Part shown: positions 47,288-58,062 of the stretch, piece after piece
Layout of the letters: each line of letters starts with the position of its first letter
How positions within the stretch are numbered: position 1 is the stretch's first letter
NCBI RefSeq assembly: GCF_003865375.1
Contig: NZ_RQVS01000001.1
Span: forward strand, 124,001-188,000
DNA: 64,000 nucleotides
Direction: 5' to 3'
Source: Gulosibacter macacae
GTDB taxonomy: Bacteria; Actinomycetota; Actinomycetes; Actinomycetales; Microbacteriaceae
Position numbers and translations under genes: made by a program
The notes under the pieces: model-generated
Told to the model about the DNA's origin: nothing
Databases searched by the model: none
Seen by the model: only the letters and a program-made list of their open reading frames with translations

Positions 47288-48192
47288 CCCCCTCGCTCCT
47301 CAACCGCGTCAAGTCGCGCCTCTATCTGCGGGCACGACGGGCCGTCACGCACCTGCTTGACGGCCAATACGCCTCAATTCACCGAGGTCGCAGCCTCGAC
47401 TTCAACGATTTGCGCGAGTACGTGCCGGGCGATGAGATCGGCGATATCGATTGGAAGGCAACGGCTCGCTCGGGGGAGACGCTCGTGCGTCGCTACACGG
47501 CCGAGCGACGGCACCGCATCCTGTTCGTCGTTGATTCGGGACGAAACCTTGGCGTCAATTCGGCGGCGGGTGACCCGAAATATCGCCTGGCAATCGAAAC
47601 CGTCGGCGTGCTCGGCTGGCTCACCATTCGTCACGGTGACGAAGTCGGGCTCCTGCTCGGTGACGAGAAGTCAGCGACGCAACTGCCGTTTCGGGCGAGC
47701 GAGTCGGCACTCGAGCGTGCCCTTTGGCAGATCGAAGCGAGCGGGAAAACCCAGGATGCTCACCGCAGTGATCTTGCCGGGCTCCTCGAGCGCGTGCGTC
47801 GCACGGTGCGCCACCGCACCGCGCTCGTCGTGATCGCCGACGAGATTGAGTTTGATGATGACCTCGAGCGGCTCATCAGTACGCTCGCGGTGCAGCACGA
47901 GTTGGTCTGGATCGAACTCGCCGACGCCGTGCTCGCGGGCGAGGATGCGGTGCTCGTCGGTGCCGGCAATCGCGGCGGTTTTGACGTGGATGGGTCATGG
48001 TCGATGCCTTCGGCGCTGCAACTTGACCGCCGACTCCAGCGCGAGTACGAGGCGGCAGTTGCGCAGCGACGCGAGCGTATACGTGCGATATTTGATCGGC
48101 ACGGCATTTCGGTCGGTCGCGTCGCCGACGTGGATGCGGTCGCACCTGAGCTCCTGCGCCTGCTCAAAGCGAGGCGCCATGCCCGCGCCTGA
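47284..48192 (+). CDS. DUF58 domain protein
   Basis: 302 residues. The DUF58 signature is clear: LRVYVPGDEIGDIDWKATA-type text around 36-55 (DFNDLREYVPGDEIGDIDWK) and TLVRRYTAERRHRILFVVDS, followed by a VWA-like fold. DUF58 proteins regularly accompany MoxR. The protein lacks the N-terminal membrane helices found in longer DUF58 proteins. Overlaps moxR by four bases and the next gene by 14. Confidence 0.92.
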   Translation: MTPSLLNRVKSRLYLRARRAVTHLLDGQYASIHRGRSLDFNDLREYVPGDEIGDIDWKATARSGETLVRRYTAERRHRILFVVDSGRNLGVNSAAGDPKYRLAIETVGVLGWLTIRHGDEVGLLLGDEKSATQLPFRASESALERALWQIEASGKTQDAHRSDLAGLLERVRRTVRHRTALVVIADEIEFDDDLERLISTLAVQHELVWIELADAVLAGEDAVLVGAGNRGGFDVDGSWSMPSALQLDRRLQREYEAAVAQRRERIRAIFDRHGISVGRVADVDAVAPELLRLLKARRHARA

Positions 48193-48709
48193 CTTTCTGA
48201 TCGGCTCGCCTGCTGCCGCACTGGCACAGCCGACACCGCCGCCACCCCCGGGCGAAGTGATGCCGCTCGTGGGCTACACGCCCACGTGGTTCCTGCTTGG
48301 GCTCGCGCTCGTCGCGCTGATTGCCGCCTACTACCTCGTGGTCGCGGTGCTCCATCGACAGCGTTTCGAGACTGCGCCGCCGCCAGCACCCGAACCGCCG
48401 GTCGATCTCGCGGCGCTCAACGCCGCGGCGGTGAGCGAGGTGAGCGAGGTTGAGGCGCTCGCCCACAGTGGCGAACTCGGCGGGCGCGCCGCCCACGAGC
48501 GACTCAGCGCCATCGTGCGCGGTTACGTTGCGGAGGCCACCGGCATCCCCGCCGACCGCATGACCCTGGCTGACCTCGAGCGCTCGCCGTTGCGCGGTAC
48601 CACGCTCGCGGTCGCGCGGTTCTATCCCGCAGTCTTCGCGGCCGATGCGCCGAATGACCTGGATGCGTCACTCCGGGCGGCCCGGGAGGTGCTTGCGGGA
48701 TGGCGCTAG
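48179..48709 (+). CDS. DUF4381-like single-pass membrane protein of the MoxR operon
   Basis: 176 residues from ATG 48179. A proline-rich N-terminus (QPTPPPPPGE), one membrane helix (about 37-60, WFLLGLALVALIAAYYLVVA), then a cytoplasmic helical part with HERLSAIVRGYVAEATGIPADRMTLADLE. In MoxR-Bat operons this position is held by DUF4381 proteins; the match is by layout and weak sequence. Overlaps both neighbours (14 and 10 bases). Confidence 0.75.
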   Translation: MPAPDFLIGSPAAALAQPTPPPPPGEVMPLVGYTPTWFLLGLALVALIAAYYLVVAVLHRQRFETAPPPAPEPPVDLAALNAAAVSEVSEVEALAHSGELGGRAAHERLSAIVRGYVAEATGIPADRMTLADLERSPLRGTTLAVARFYPAVFAADAPNDLDASLRAAREVLAGWR

Positions 48710-49695
48710 CGTTCTGGTGGTTGCCGATCGTGGTGCTCGTTGCCGTGCTGGCCGTGATCGCCCTCACGCTCGTGCGCACTCGCAAGAGCCGTACCAGCGG
48801 CGTGCCGATCGCTAACTCCGAGCGGTTGACGAAGCTCCCCGGCTATCGCCGTGCGCTTGACCGCTCGGTGTTGCTACTGGTGGCAGCCGGGATCGCGCTC
48901 GGTGCCATTGTGCTCGTGGCCACTGTGGCGGGTTCGCGCTGGGTGTACACCAAGGTCGTCACTCCCGAAAAATACAATCGCGATATTGTCCTTTGCCTCG
49001 ACGTCTCGGGCTCGATGGTCGACTACGACGCTGAGGTGCTTGACCGTTACCTCGAAATGCTTCCTGGTTTCCAAGGTGAACGGATGGCACTGGTGCTGTG
49101 GAACTCGAGCGCCGTGCCGGTGTTCCCACTCACCGATGACTACGGCTTTGTCGAACAGCAGCTCACGGATATTCGCGATGATATGCGCCGCGGCGGGGTG
49201 AGTGATCTCGTCAATAGCGGCACGCTGCGAAACCCCGGTGCCTCGCTTGTCGGTGACGGGCTCGCCGCCTGCGTCATGCAATTTGAAGGCGCGGCCCCCT
49301 CGGCGACGGAGCCGCCGGTCGATGACGGCCGCTCGCGGTCGATCATCCTCGCGACCGACAATGTCGTGAACGGTGCCCAGGCAATCACCCTGCCGCAGGC
49401 CGCCGCTTACGCGCAGGCCAATTTCATCACCGTGTACGGCCTTGACGCGAACGAGTTTGAAGACGCCTATTCGCTCGAATATCGCCACTCGCTCGACACC
49501 TATGGTGGGGTCTACTACCAGCTCACCGACCCAGCGAGTGTGGATGCGATCGTCGACACGATCACCAACGATCAGACCAGCCTCGTGGCCGGGGCACCGC
49601 AACTTTTCGTGATCGACCGGCCGGAAACCTGGTTATGGTGGCTCGCCGCGCTCGTGCCGATCTACCTCGTGGTGGTCTGGAGGTTGCGCACATGA
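48700..49695 (+). CDS. VWA-domain membrane protein (BatA-like)
   Basis: 331 residues: two membrane helices near the N-terminus (about 6-24 and 56-78), an extracytoplasmic VWA domain with a complete MIDAS motif DVSGSM (101-106), and a C-terminal membrane helix (about 308-327, WLWWLAALVPIYLVVV). Metal-dependent protein binding is expected. Resembles BatA of aerotolerance operons. Overlaps the preceding gene by ten bases and the following by four. Confidence 0.9.
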   Translation: MALAFWWLPIVVLVAVLAVIALTLVRTRKSRTSGVPIANSERLTKLPGYRRALDRSVLLLVAAGIALGAIVLVATVAGSRWVYTKVVTPEKYNRDIVLCLDVSGSMVDYDAEVLDRYLEMLPGFQGERMALVLWNSSAVPVFPLTDDYGFVEQQLTDIRDDMRRGGVSDLVNSGTLRNPGASLVGDGLAACVMQFEGAAPSATEPPVDDGRSRSIILATDNVVNGAQAITLPQAAAYAQANFITVYGLDANEFEDAYSLEYRHSLDTYGGVYYQLTDPASVDAIVDTITNDQTSLVAGAPQLFVIDRPETWLWWLAALVPIYLVVVWRLRT

Positions 49696-50675
49696 CCTTC
49701 GATCCGATGATGCCGGGCTGGCTGCTCATCTTCCTCACCATCATGCTGGTGGTGGGATGCGTTGTCGCGCTCGCGCAGGCACCGCGCCGGGCGCGCGTGT
49801 GGTGGCTTGGCCGCATCCTGCTCGTGCTCGCCCTCGCGACCGCACTCGCCCGACCTGGCGTCGGCACACTCGCCGCCGACGCCGCCAACACCGAACTCGA
49901 TGTCGTATTTGTCGTCGACCTGAGCCCCTCGGCGGTCGCCGAGGACTGGGGGAGTGTGGAACCCCGCATCGACGGGATGCGGGCAGATGTTGCGGCGCTT
50001 GCGATGACGCATGCAGGTGCCCGGTTTGCGCTCATCACCTTCGACGATCAAGCCGTGCAACGGCTGCCGCTCACGACCGATGCCTCTGCCCTTGACCACG
50101 CTATGCGCATTACCAAACCGGGCAGTTCAGTGAACGGTGGGGGATCGTCGATTGGCGCTGCCGCCGACCTCCTGCACGAGATGCTCGACACCGCGGCCGA
50201 ACGCGTCCCGGAGCGCATGCGCATCGTCTACTACCTCGGTGACGGCGAGCAGACCGCCCGCGGCGAGCCCGACTCTTACGAGCAGAGCGCAGAACTCATC
50301 CAGGGTGGTGCGGTGCTTGGCTATGGCACGAGCCAGGGCGGTCGGATGCGTGACACCGACCCCTATCGCGGCGGCGATTACATTCGCGATAAGTCGGGTT
50401 CGCAGGCGCGCTCGGTCATTGACGAAGTCGCGCTTGAGCAGATCGCGAGCGAGCTCAAGGTGAATTACCAACATCGCACCGCCGACACTGAGGTCGAGGC
50501 CGCAAAGGTTGACCCCACTCGCGGTGAGGGCGCGGATGGCCGCAGCGGCGTCATGACTTTCCCGCTCTATTGGATCGCAGCGCTCGTGATGATCGCGTGG
50601 CTGCTCGTTGAGACAGCGCGCCTCGTGGCGACAGCGGCGCAATTGCGACACGCACGAAGGAGGCTCGACGCATGA
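49692..50675 (+). CDS. VWA-domain membrane protein (BatB-like)
   Basis: 327 residues from ATG 49692. Two N-terminal helices (about 9-29 and 37-56), VWA domain with MIDAS variant DLSPS (DxSxS kept), then a C-terminal helix (about 294-316). The pair of VWA proteins is the BatA/BatB arrangement and probably forms a hetero-complex. The VWA domain includes DGEQTARGEPDSYEQSAELI. Overlaps both neighbours by four bases. Confidence 0.88.
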   Translation: MTFDPMMPGWLLIFLTIMLVVGCVVALAQAPRRARVWWLGRILLVLALATALARPGVGTLAADAANTELDVVFVVDLSPSAVAEDWGSVEPRIDGMRADVAALAMTHAGARFALITFDDQAVQRLPLTTDASALDHAMRITKPGSSVNGGGSSIGAAADLLHEMLDTAAERVPERMRIVYYLGDGEQTARGEPDSYEQSAELIQGGAVLGYGTSQGGRMRDTDPYRGGDYIRDKSGSQARSVIDEVALEQIASELKVNYQHRTADTEVEAAKVDPTRGEGADGRSGVMTFPLYWIAALVMIAWLLVETARLVATAAQLRHARRRLDA

Positions 50676-51394
50676 CCGATGATGCTCGGCGCCGCCGTCG
50701 CCGCGGCCGCCTCATGCTCTGGGCATTGCCACTCGCGATCGTCGCGGGGCTCTTCTCGCTGAAGCTCGTGCACCAGCACATCACCGCCGAAATGGCAGTA
50801 GCCGCCTATCTCGACGGCGATGCCGAAGGCGCGCTCAACCTTGCGAGCCAGTTGCAGTACGTGAATCTTGTTGAGCGCTGGAAGCCGGACTACGACATTG
50901 GCACGAGCCTGCTTGAACTCGGTGCGCTCGAGGATGCGCGAGGCTCGCTCGAGCGCGCACTGCCGCTCGCCGCACCTGCCGAGCAGTGCCCCATCCGGGC
51001 GAACCTCGCGATCACCCTCGAACGCGAGGGTGATGCGGCACTGGCTGGTGGCGATACTGCGCTTGCGATCGAGAAGTACCAGCAGGCGCTCGTGGTCATC
51101 GGCGAACAGGATGCAAGCTGCGAGCAATCGACCTCGAACCGTTCGCTCGATGAGAGTGAAGTGCGCATTACCGAGAAGCTCGAAGAACTCTTGGACCCCC
51201 AGGGTGGCGAGGGTGACGAGGGCGAGGACGGCTCTGGTGGCGAGGGCTCAGGCGAGTCAGAAAACCAACCTGACCCTGGTCAGCTCGACAAGATCGAAGA
51301 GGGACTCGAGGGCAACCAGGAGGAGCGCGAGGACGATCTGCGCGAAAACGAGAACTGGGGTGGTGGCGGCTCTTCGGTCGATCAGCCGTGGTAG
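50672..51394 (+). CDS. TPR-like membrane-anchored protein (BatC-like)
   Basis: 240 residues: basic N-terminus (RRRRRRGR), one membrane helix (about 15-33), then helical repeats resembling two TPRs (about 40-150, e.g. SLLELGALEDARGSLERALPL) and a strongly acidic Gly/Glu/Asp-rich tail (about 172-240). Occupies the BatC position as the last gene of the MoxR operon. TPR assignment is by pattern, moderately sure. Confidence 0.75.
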   Translation: MTDDARRRRRRGRLMLWALPLAIVAGLFSLKLVHQHITAEMAVAAYLDGDAEGALNLASQLQYVNLVERWKPDYDIGTSLLELGALEDARGSLERALPLAAPAEQCPIRANLAITLEREGDAALAGGDTALAIEKYQQALVVIGEQDASCEQSTSNRSLDESEVRITEKLEELLDPQGGEGDEGEDGSGGEGSGESENQPDPGQLDKIEEGLEGNQEEREDDLRENENWGGGGSSVDQPW

Positions 51395-51408
51395 CTCGCC
51401 TTCGGCGG

Positions 51409-51414
51409 TACGAT
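51409..51414 (+). promoter_or_regulatory. -10 box (TACGAT) for leaderless proS
   Basis: TACGAT ends seven bases before GTG 51422. It overlaps the in-frame ATG at 51413, which therefore cannot be in the transcript from this promoter. Confidence 0.55.
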
Positions 51415-51421
51415 GACACGC

Positions 51422-53179
51422 GTGATTGAGCGCCTTTCTTCTCTTTTTGTCCGCACCCTGCGCGAAGACCCGGCTGAAGCCGAGGTCGCGAGCCACAAGC
51501 TACTCGTGCGCGCCGGCTACATCCGTCGCCAGGCTCCGGGTGTGTTTGCCTGGCTGCCGCTGGGTCTCAAGGTGCGGCGCCGAGTGGAGCAGATCATCCG
51601 GGAAGAGATGACTCGTGCGGGTGCGCAGGAGATGCTTTTCCCGGCGCTTCTGCCCGCCGACTTCTACGCGGCGACTGGCCGTCTTGACGACTACGGCGAC
51701 GGCATGTTCCGCCTTGACGACCGCAAGGGTGCACCGATGGTGCTCGCCCCGACGCATGAAGAGGCGTTCACCCTCACGGTGAAGGACCTCTACTCGTCGT
51801 ACAAAGATCTTCCGCTCACGATCTACCAGATTCAGGACAAGTATCGCGACGAAGCGCGACCGCGCGCCGGTGTATTGCGCGGCCGCGAGTTCACCATGAA
51901 GGATGCGTACTCGTTCGACTGGAACGATGAGGGCCTCGATGCGAGCTACCAGGCGCAGCGTGACGCCTACGAGCGCATCTTCAAGCGACTCGGTCTCGAT
52001 TACGTCATCGTTGCTGCCGATTCGGGCGCCATGGGCGGCTCGAAGTCGGAGGAGTTCCTGCACCCGACCGAAGTCGGCGAAGACACCTTCGTGCACACCG
52101 CCGATGGCTCGTATGCCGCGAACGTTGAGGCCTATACCGCAACGCCCGCCCCGGCCCGCGACTTCGCAGCCGATGGCCCCGTCGAGGTCTTCCCGACTCC
52201 CGGCGCCCGCACCATCGCGGCGATCTGTGAGCAGGCCGGATGCACGCCCGACCAGACCCTGAAGAACGTCGTGCTCGCACTTGTAGACCACGAGGGGAAG
52301 CGCGAAGTCGTCATCGTGGCGCTCGAGGGCGACCGCGAGGTTGACCTCAAGCGTCTCGAAGTGGCTTTCCAGCCGCGCGAGGTCGAGACCGCCACCGAAG
52401 ACGATCTCAAGAAGCACCCGCAGCTCGTGCCGGGCTTCATTGGTCCGTGGCGCGATGGTGCACAGTTCCTCGGCAAGGAATCGACGACGGGCATCCCGTA
52501 CTACCTCGACGCCCGCATCGGTGACGGCTCGACCTGGATCACCGGGGCGAACGAGCCGGATGCCCACGTACGCTCGCTCGTCTTCGGCCGCGATTTCGTC
52601 GCTGACGGTCGCGTTGAGGCTGCCGAAGTGCGTGCTGGCGACCCGGCGCCGAACGGCGCGGGCCCGATCATTGCCGAGCGCGGCACCGAGATCGGTCACG
52701 TTTTCCAACTCGGTCGCAAGTATGCCGAGGCGCTGGGCCTGCAGGTGCTCGACCCGAATGGTAAGCGCGTGACCGTGACCATGGGCTCGTACGGCATCGG
52801 CGTGACCCGCAACCTCGCGCTCGTCGCCGAACAGAATCACGATGACCGCGGTCTCATCTGGCCCGAAGAAGTGGCCCCGTTCGATGTGCTCGTTGTCGCC
52901 ACTGGCAAGGGCGAAGAACCCTTCGCCGTGGCCGAGCGCCTTGCCGCCGAGGCTGATGCGCAGGGGTTGGAAGTGCTCCTCGATGACCGTCCGAAGGTCT
53001 CGCCCGGTGTGAAGTTTGGCGACGCCGAACTCATCGGCGTGCCGTGGATCATCATTGCCGGCAAGAACTCCGCCGAGGGGCTCGTCGAACTCTGGAACCG
53101 CCGCAGCAACGAGCGCACCGAGGTCTCGGTCGACGATGCGATGGCAACTCTCACCCAACTTCGACGCAAGCACATCTAG
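51422..53179 (+). CDS. proS: Prolyl-tRNA synthetase
   Basis: 585 residues from GTG 51422 ([17 protein letters not shown]), preferred over ATG 51413 for the promoter reason given at that site. Class II synthetase with motif 1 region around [14 protein letters not shown], motif 2 [21 protein letters not shown], motif 3 [12 protein letters not shown], a YbaK-like editing insertion between motifs 2 and 3, and a C-terminal anticodon-binding domain ([19 protein letters not shown]). Bacterial-type ProS length. Followed by nusA. Confidence 0.98.
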   Translation: MIERLSSLFVRTLREDPAEAEVASHKLLVRAGYIRRQAPGVFAWLPLGLKVRRRVEQIIREEMTRAGAQEMLFPALLPADFYAATGRLDDYGDGMFRLDDRKGAPMVLAPTHEEAFTLTVKDLYSSYKDLPLTIYQIQDKYRDEARPRAGVLRGREFTMKDAYSFDWNDEGLDASYQAQRDAYERIFKRLGLDYVIVAADSGAMGGSKSEEFLHPTEVGEDTFVHTADGSYAANVEAYTATPAPARDFAADGPVEVFPTPGARTIAAICEQAGCTPDQTLKNVVLALVDHEGKREVVIVALEGDREVDLKRLEVAFQPREVETATEDDLKKHPQLVPGFIGPWRDGAQFLGKESTTGIPYYLDARIGDGSTWITGANEPDAHVRSLVFGRDFVADGRVEAAEVRAGDPAPNGAGPIIAERGTEIGHVFQLGRKYAEALGLQVLDPNGKRVTVTMGSYGIGVTRNLALVAEQNHDDRGLIWPEEVAPFDVLVVATGKGEEPFAVAERLAAEADAQGLEVLLDDRPKVSPGVKFGDAELIGVPWIIIAGKNSAEGLVELWNRRSNERTEVSVDDAMATLTQLRRKHI

Positions 53180-53187
53180 CCGTGCGC

Positions 53188-53193
53188 TAGAAT
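53188..53193 (+). promoter_or_regulatory. -10 box (TAGAAT) for the nusA-ylxR-infB-rbfA operon
   Basis: TAGAAT nine bases after the proS stop predicts a start near 53200 and a leader of about 52 bases, with AGAGGGG before the nusA ATG. Confidence 0.5.
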
Positions 53194-53251
53194 TGACCGT
53201 TTGAACGACCGGACATTTCGACGCCGGATAGTTGAATAGAGGGGCTCGCTG

Positions 53252-54256
53252 ATGAAGATCGACCTAGCAGTGCTGCGCATGTTGGAGCACGAACGAGAGA
53301 TCCCGTTCGAGGAGCTGGCCACGATTATTGAGCAGGCGATGCTCACCGCGTACGAAAAGCACGCCACGCAAGAACTCGGCGTGCCGCCGACGGAGGGCGC
53401 GCGCGTGCACCTTGACCGCAAGACCGGCGAGGTAAACGTGTTCGTGCCCGAGGTCGATGACGAAGGCAACCAGATCGGCGAGGCAGTCGAGCATCCCGAA
53501 GACTTTGGTCGCATCGCTGCGTTCGCGGCGAAGCAGGTAATCAACCAACGGATGCGCGACCTCGGTGACGACAAGGTGCTCGGCGAGTTCCGTGGTCGCG
53601 AGGGCGACATCGTTGCCGGTGTGGTGCAGCAGGGCCCCAAGGCCCACATGGTGCACGTCGACCTCGGCACGGTGGAAGCGATGCTGCCGCCGGAAGAGCA
53701 GGTGCCGGGCGAAACCTACCCGCACGGTCAGCGCCTGCGCGTGTTCATCGCGAAGGCCGAGCGCGGCACTCGTGGCCCGCAGATCACCGTGTCGCGGACG
53801 CATCCTGGTCTGGTGCGCAAACTCTTCGCCCTCGAAGTGCCAGAGATTGCCTCCGGCGCGGTCGAGATCGTGTCGCTCGCTCGAGAGGCCGGTCACCGCA
53901 CCAAGATTGCGGTGCGGGCCCGTCAGGAAGGCATTAACGCCAAGGGTGCCTGCATCGGTGAACTCGGTGCCCGCGTGCGTGCGGTGACGAACGAACTCGC
54001 GGGCGAGAAGATCGACATCGTTGACTATGACGAAGATCTCGCCACCTTTGTGGCGAACGCGCTCAGCCCCGCCAAGGTATCGAGCTCGTTCGTGCTTGAT
54101 CCGGCGACCAAGGCCGTGCGTGCCCTCGTTCCCGACTTCCAGCTGTCGCTCGCGATCGGCAAGGAAGGTCAGAACGCACGACTCGCCGCGAAGCTCACCG
54201 GCGCGCGCATTGATATTCAGCCGGACAGCATCCTCGACGACCCGGACGAGCAGTAG
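53252..54256 (+). CDS. nusA: Transcription termination/antitermination factor NusA
   Basis: 334 residues, the compact actinobacterial form without the C-terminal acidic repeats of E. coli. N-terminal RNA-polymerase-binding domain (1-110), S1 domain (about 113-180, [20 protein letters not shown]), and two KH domains (about 185-325, with [19 protein letters not shown] and [18 protein letters not shown]). Binds RNA polymerase and nascent RNA in termination, antitermination and rRNA synthesis. First gene of the nusA-infB operon. Confidence 0.97.
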   Translation: MKIDLAVLRMLEHEREIPFEELATIIEQAMLTAYEKHATQELGVPPTEGARVHLDRKTGEVNVFVPEVDDEGNQIGEAVEHPEDFGRIAAFAAKQVINQRMRDLGDDKVLGEFRGREGDIVAGVVQQGPKAHMVHVDLGTVEAMLPPEEQVPGETYPHGQRLRVFIAKAERGTRGPQITVSRTHPGLVRKLFALEVPEIASGAVEIVSLAREAGHRTKIAVRARQEGINAKGACIGELGARVRAVTNELAGEKIDIVDYDEDLATFVANALSPAKVSSSFVLDPATKAVRALVPDFQLSLAIGKEGQNARLAAKLTGARIDIQPDSILDDPDEQ

Positions 54257-54310
54257 CGGGTGCCGGGGCTGGCGACACGCCCGAGGCGCGCGGCTGCGAA
54301 GGGGAGTAGT

Positions 54311-54613
54311 ATGTCTCAAGTGCGAACGTGCATCGGATGCCGCTCGCGCGCTTCGCGAACCGCGCTTCTGCGTGTAGTCGTGGCCGACAACCGGCTGTCG
54401 CTCGATGCGACGGCGTCGGCCCCGGGTCGGGGAGCGTGGGTGCATCCGACGGTCTCATGCATCGCCACCGCGTTAGAGCGCCGGGCCTTCCGCCGGGCAC
54501 TTCGAGTGGGGGATGTGGATGAGTCGGAAGTGCGTGCGTACGCCGACAAACTTTCCGAGGCACCCGTCTCGGATGTGACAGCAAAGGTTGATCGGACCAT
54601 GGACCAGTCATGA
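54311..54613 (+). CDS. ylxR: YlxR (DUF448) family RNA-binding protein
   Basis: 100 residues from ATG 54311 with GGGGAG six bases upstream. Contains the YlxR motif RTCIGCRSRASRTALLRVV and GRGAWVHPTVSCIATALERR, a small fold thought to bind RNA or act as a nucleoid-associated regulator. Sits between nusA and infB as in most Gram-positive bacteria. Confidence 0.93.
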   Translation: MSQVRTCIGCRSRASRTALLRVVVADNRLSLDATASAPGRGAWVHPTVSCIATALERRAFRRALRVGDVDESEVRAYADKLSEAPVSDVTAKVDRTMDQS

Positions 54614-54646
54614 GTGACTCACGATGAGGCACAACCGACGTTAAAC

Positions 54647-54674
54647 GGTCTGCTCCCCGTCCGGGGATCAGACC
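54647..54674 (+). other. Hairpin in front of the infB ribosome-binding site
   Basis: Arms 54647-54658 and 54663-54674 pair over 12 bases with one mismatch and a four-base GTCC loop; no T-run follows. It ends seven bases before AGGAG and may influence infB translation. Confidence 0.5.
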
Positions 54675-54689
54675 CGGATGAGGAGAAAA

Positions 54690-57635
54690 GTGGCTAAACC
54701 ACGCGTACATGAGATCGCCGCCGAGATGGGCGTCGAGTCGAAGGTCGCCCTGCAGACGCTCCAGGAGATGGGCGAGTTCGTGAAAACGGCCTCGTCGAGC
54801 GTAGAGCCGCCGGTCGCACGCCGACTGCGCGATGAGCTCAAGCGCCGCGCCGAACAGGGTGCTGGCGATTCCGCCGCGCCCGCAGCCGAGGCGGCTGCGA
54901 AGCCGGCCGCCGCAAAGCCGGCCGCCGCCAAGCCTGCGGCGAAACCCGCTGCCGCACCGAAGCCCGGTGCTGCGGCCAAGCCTGGTGCTGCCCCGAAGCC
55001 GGGTGCAGCTTCCAAGCCTGCAGCGGCAAAGCCGGCCTCGAAGCCCGCAACAGCGGCCCCGAAGCCCGGTGTGAAGCCGGCTCCGGCTGCCCCGCCGGTG
55101 CCGACGCGCTCGGGCGTTGCCCCGACGCCGACCCCGAAGCCCGGTCAGACCGCTCCCGCGCCGCGCCCGGGTCGCTCGGGTGTCACGCCGACGCCGACGC
55201 CCGCTCCGGGTTCCGACCAACCGGCCGCAGGTGCCAAGCCTGGCGCCCCGAAGCCCGGCGGCGCTCCGAAGCCTGGCAACGCAGACATGCCGCGTCCGCG
55301 TGGCCCGCGTCCGGGCAACAACCCCTACGCATCGAGCCAGGGTATGGGTCGTCCCCGTCCCGGCAACAACCCCTTCACCGCGAAGCCCGGCGCCCCCGGT
55401 GCCGGTGCTGGTGCACCCCCGCGTCCGGGCGGCTCTGGCGGCCCGCGTCCCGGCGGCGCCGGTGGCCCGCGTCCGCAGGCTCCGGGCGGTCCCCGTCCGC
55501 AGGCTCCGCGTCCCGGCCAGCCGCGCGTCCTCCCCGGTGAGCGCCCGCAGGGCGGCGGCGCCGGTGGTCGCGGTCGTCCCGGTGGCGGCGCAGGTCGTCC
55601 CGGTGGTGGTGGCGGCTTCGCCCGTCCCGGTGCAGGCGCAGGCGCCGGTGCCGGTGGTGGCGGCGGTCGTCCCGGTGGCGGCGGTCCCGGTGGTCGTCGC
55701 GGCGGTACCGCTGGTGCCTTCGGTCGCGGTGGCGGCAAGGCCAAGTCGCGTAAGTCGAAGCGGACGAAGCGGGCAGAATTTGAGATGCGGGAGGCACCGT
55801 CGGTTGGCGGTGTGAAGGTTCCCCGCGGTGACGGTTCGACGCACATTCGTCTGCGCCGCGGCGCATCCATTGCCGACTTTGCCGACAAGATTGATGCTTC
55901 GCCCGGCGATCTCGTGACCGTGCTCTTCCACCTCGGTGAGATGGCCACGGCGACCGAGTCGCTCGATGAAGCCACCTTCCAGATTCTTGGTGAAGAGCTC
56001 GGCTACCGCATCGAGGTCGTTTCGCCTGAAGACGAAGACCGCGAGCTGCTCGAAACCTTCGACATCGACCTCGATGACGAAGGCGACGAGAACGAGGAAG
56101 ACCTCGAGGCGCGTCCGCCGGTCGTGACCGTGATGGGTCACGTTGACCACGGTAAGACTCGACTCCTCGACGCGATTCGCAAGTCGGAAGTTGGCGCTGG
56201 CGAAGCCGGTGGCATTACCCAGCACATTGGTGCCTACCAGGTGTGGGGCGAGCACGACGGTGTTCGTCGTGCCATCACCTTCATTGACACCCCCGGTCAC
56301 GAGGCGTTCACCGCCATGCGTGCCCGTGGTGCCACGGTCACCGACATCGCGATCCTCGTGGTCGCGGCCGACGACGGCATCATGCCGCAGACCATTGAGG
56401 CGTTGAACCACGCGCAGGCGGCCGGCGTGCCGATCGTCGTCGCCGTGAACAAGATCGACGTTGAGGGTGCCAACCCCGACAAGGTGCGCGCACAGCTCAC
56501 CGAATACGGCCTGATTGCTGAGGAATACGGTGGCGACACCATGTTCGTGAACGTCTCGGCGAAGGAAGGCACCGGCGTTCGCGACGTCATCGATGCAGTG
56601 CTGCTTACCGCAGATGCCGCGCTCGACATGCGTGCGAACCCGCACCGCGACGCTCGCGGTGTGGCCATCGAAGCGAAGCTCGACAAGGGCCGCGGTTCGG
56701 TTGCGACCGTGCTCATCCAGTCGGGTACCTTGCGCGTCGGCGACTCGATCGTCGCCGGTACGGCCTACGGCCGTGTGCGAGCGATGCTCGACGAGAACGG
56801 CAACGACGTGGAAGAAGCCACGCCGTCGCGTCCGGTGCAGGTACAGGGCCTCAGCTCGGTGCCGCGCGCTGGTGACACGTTCCTCGTGACCGAAGACGAC
56901 CGCACCGCCCGCCAGATCGCTGAGAAGCGTGAGGCCGCCGAGCGTAACGCGCAGCTGGCCAAGGCCCGCAAGCGCATGTCGCTCGAGGACTTCACCCGAG
57001 CGCTCGAAGAGGGCAAGGTCCAGTCGCTCAACCTCATCCTCAAGGGCGATGTCTCGGGTGCCGTCGAGGCGCTCGAAGACTCGCTCCTCAAGATCGAGAT
57101 TGACGATTCGGTGCAGCTTCGCATTATCCACCGCGCGGTGGGTGCAATCTCGGAGTCGGACGTCAACCTGGCGACCGTCGACGACGCAGTCATCATCGGC
57201 TTCAACGTGCGTCCCGACACGAAGGCGCGCGAGCGCGCCAACCGCGAGGGCGTCGACATCCGGTTCTACTCGGTCATCTACTCGGCGATCGAAGACATCG
57301 AGAAGTCGCTTAAGGGCATGCTCGAGCCGGAGTACGAAGAGGTCCAGTCGGGTGTGGCCGAGATCCGCGAGATCTTCCGCTCCTCGAAGTGGGGCAACAT
57401 CGCCGGCTGTCTCGTGCAGTCGGGCACGATTACCCGCAATGCCAAGGCCCGCATCATCCGCGAGGGTGTCGTGGTCGCCGATGGTCTTGCGATCGAATCG
57501 CTGCGCCGCTTCAAGGACGACGTGACCGAGGTGCGTGAGGGCTACGAGTGCGGTATCGGACTCGGTAAGTTCAACGACATCCAGATCGGTGACGAGATCG
57601 AGACCACGGAAATGGTGGAGAAGCCCCGTGACTGA
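54690..57635 (+). CDS. infB: Translation initiation factor IF-2
   Basis: 981 residues from GTG 54690 ([17 protein letters not shown]), set by AGGAG at 54681-54685. N-terminal IF2N domain, then a long low-complexity part (about 60-360) of Ala/Lys/Pro repeats followed by Pro/Gly/Arg repeats such as GGPRPGG and GGGGRPGGG, then a second IF2N domain, and the GTPase: G1 [13 protein letters not shown]3 DTPGHEAF, G4 NKID. Domains III and IV (initiator tRNA binding) complete it. Positions initiator tRNA on the ribosome. Overlaps rbfA by eight bases. Confidence 0.98.
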   Translation: MAKPRVHEIAAEMGVESKVALQTLQEMGEFVKTASSSVEPPVARRLRDELKRRAEQGAGDSAAPAAEAAAKPAAAKPAAAKPAAKPAAAPKPGAAAKPGAAPKPGAASKPAAAKPASKPATAAPKPGVKPAPAAPPVPTRSGVAPTPTPKPGQTAPAPRPGRSGVTPTPTPAPGSDQPAAGAKPGAPKPGGAPKPGNADMPRPRGPRPGNNPYASSQGMGRPRPGNNPFTAKPGAPGAGAGAPPRPGGSGGPRPGGAGGPRPQAPGGPRPQAPRPGQPRVLPGERPQGGGAGGRGRPGGGAGRPGGGGGFARPGAGAGAGAGGGGGRPGGGGPGGRRGGTAGAFGRGGGKAKSRKSKRTKRAEFEMREAPSVGGVKVPRGDGSTHIRLRRGASIADFADKIDASPGDLVTVLFHLGEMATATESLDEATFQILGEELGYRIEVVSPEDEDRELLETFDIDLDDEGDENEEDLEARPPVVTVMGHVDHGKTRLLDAIRKSEVGAGEAGGITQHIGAYQVWGEHDGVRRAITFIDTPGHEAFTAMRARGATVTDIAILVVAADDGIMPQTIEALNHAQAAGVPIVVAVNKIDVEGANPDKVRAQLTEYGLIAEEYGGDTMFVNVSAKEGTGVRDVIDAVLLTADAALDMRANPHRDARGVAIEAKLDKGRGSVATVLIQSGTLRVGDSIVAGTAYGRVRAMLDENGNDVEEATPSRPVQVQGLSSVPRAGDTFLVTEDDRTARQIAEKREAAERNAQLAKARKRMSLEDFTRALEEGKVQSLNLILKGDVSGAVEALEDSLLKIEIDDSVQLRIIHRAVGAISESDVNLATVDDAVIIGFNVRPDTKARERANREGVDIRFYSVIYSAIEDIEKSLKGMLEPEYEEVQSGVAEIREIFRSSKWGNIAGCLVQSGTITRNAKARIIREGVVVADGLAIESLRRFKDDVTEVREGYECGIGLGKFNDIQIGDEIETTEMVEKPRD

Positions 57636-58056
57636 TCACGCTCGCGCAGCCCGTTTGGCTGAGCGCATCCACGTGCTCGTGGCGAAGGTACTCGAGCGGG
57701 GGGTCAAAGACCCCCGGCTCGGGTTCGTCACGGTCACCGATGTGCGGGTCACGGGTGACTTGCAACACGCCACCGTGTTCTACACGGTCTACGGCACCGA
57801 CGAAGAGCGCACCGAAAGTGCGGCGGCGCTCAAGTCGGCGACCGGGATGATTCGCTCGGAAGTTGGCAAGCAACTCAATGTGCGGCTTACGCCGACGATC
57901 GAGTTCGTGCTTGACGCACTGCCCGAGAACGCCGCGCAGATCGACGATCTGCTCGCGCGCGCTCGCGAACAGGATGCGGCCGTCGCGCGTGAGCGCGAAG
58001 GCAAGGAGTTTGCCGGTGAGGCAGACCCCTACGAGCATGATGACGACGGCAAGTAG
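57628..58056 (+). CDS. rbfA: Ribosome-binding factor A
   Basis: 142 residues from GTG 57628, inside the end of infB. A KH-like fold that matures the 16S rRNA 5' end in 30S particles. Family text: [51 protein letters not shown]-type strand at [17 protein letters not shown]. The C-terminus is acidic (EHDDDGK). Last gene of the nusA operon, ending in a strong terminator. Confidence 0.96.
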   Translation: MTDHARAARLAERIHVLVAKVLERGVKDPRLGFVTVTDVRVTGDLQHATVFYTVYGTDEERTESAAALKSATGMIRSEVGKQLNVRLTPTIEFVLDALPENAAQIDDLLARAREQDAAVAREREGKEFAGEADPYEHDDDGK

Positions 58057-58062
58057 TTGATC

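Noticed and set aside
49692-50675. Loss of the metal site in the second VWA protein
   Set aside because: DLSPS keeps the D-x-S-x-S ligands, so the MIDAS is probably intact though unusual.
54195-57131. Very long antisense frame opposite infB
   Set aside because: It lies over the Ala/Pro/Gly-rich part and GTPase domain of infB; open antisense frames are expected in such GC-rich, codon-biased sequence. The translation is Thr/Arg/Gly low complexity with no family match.
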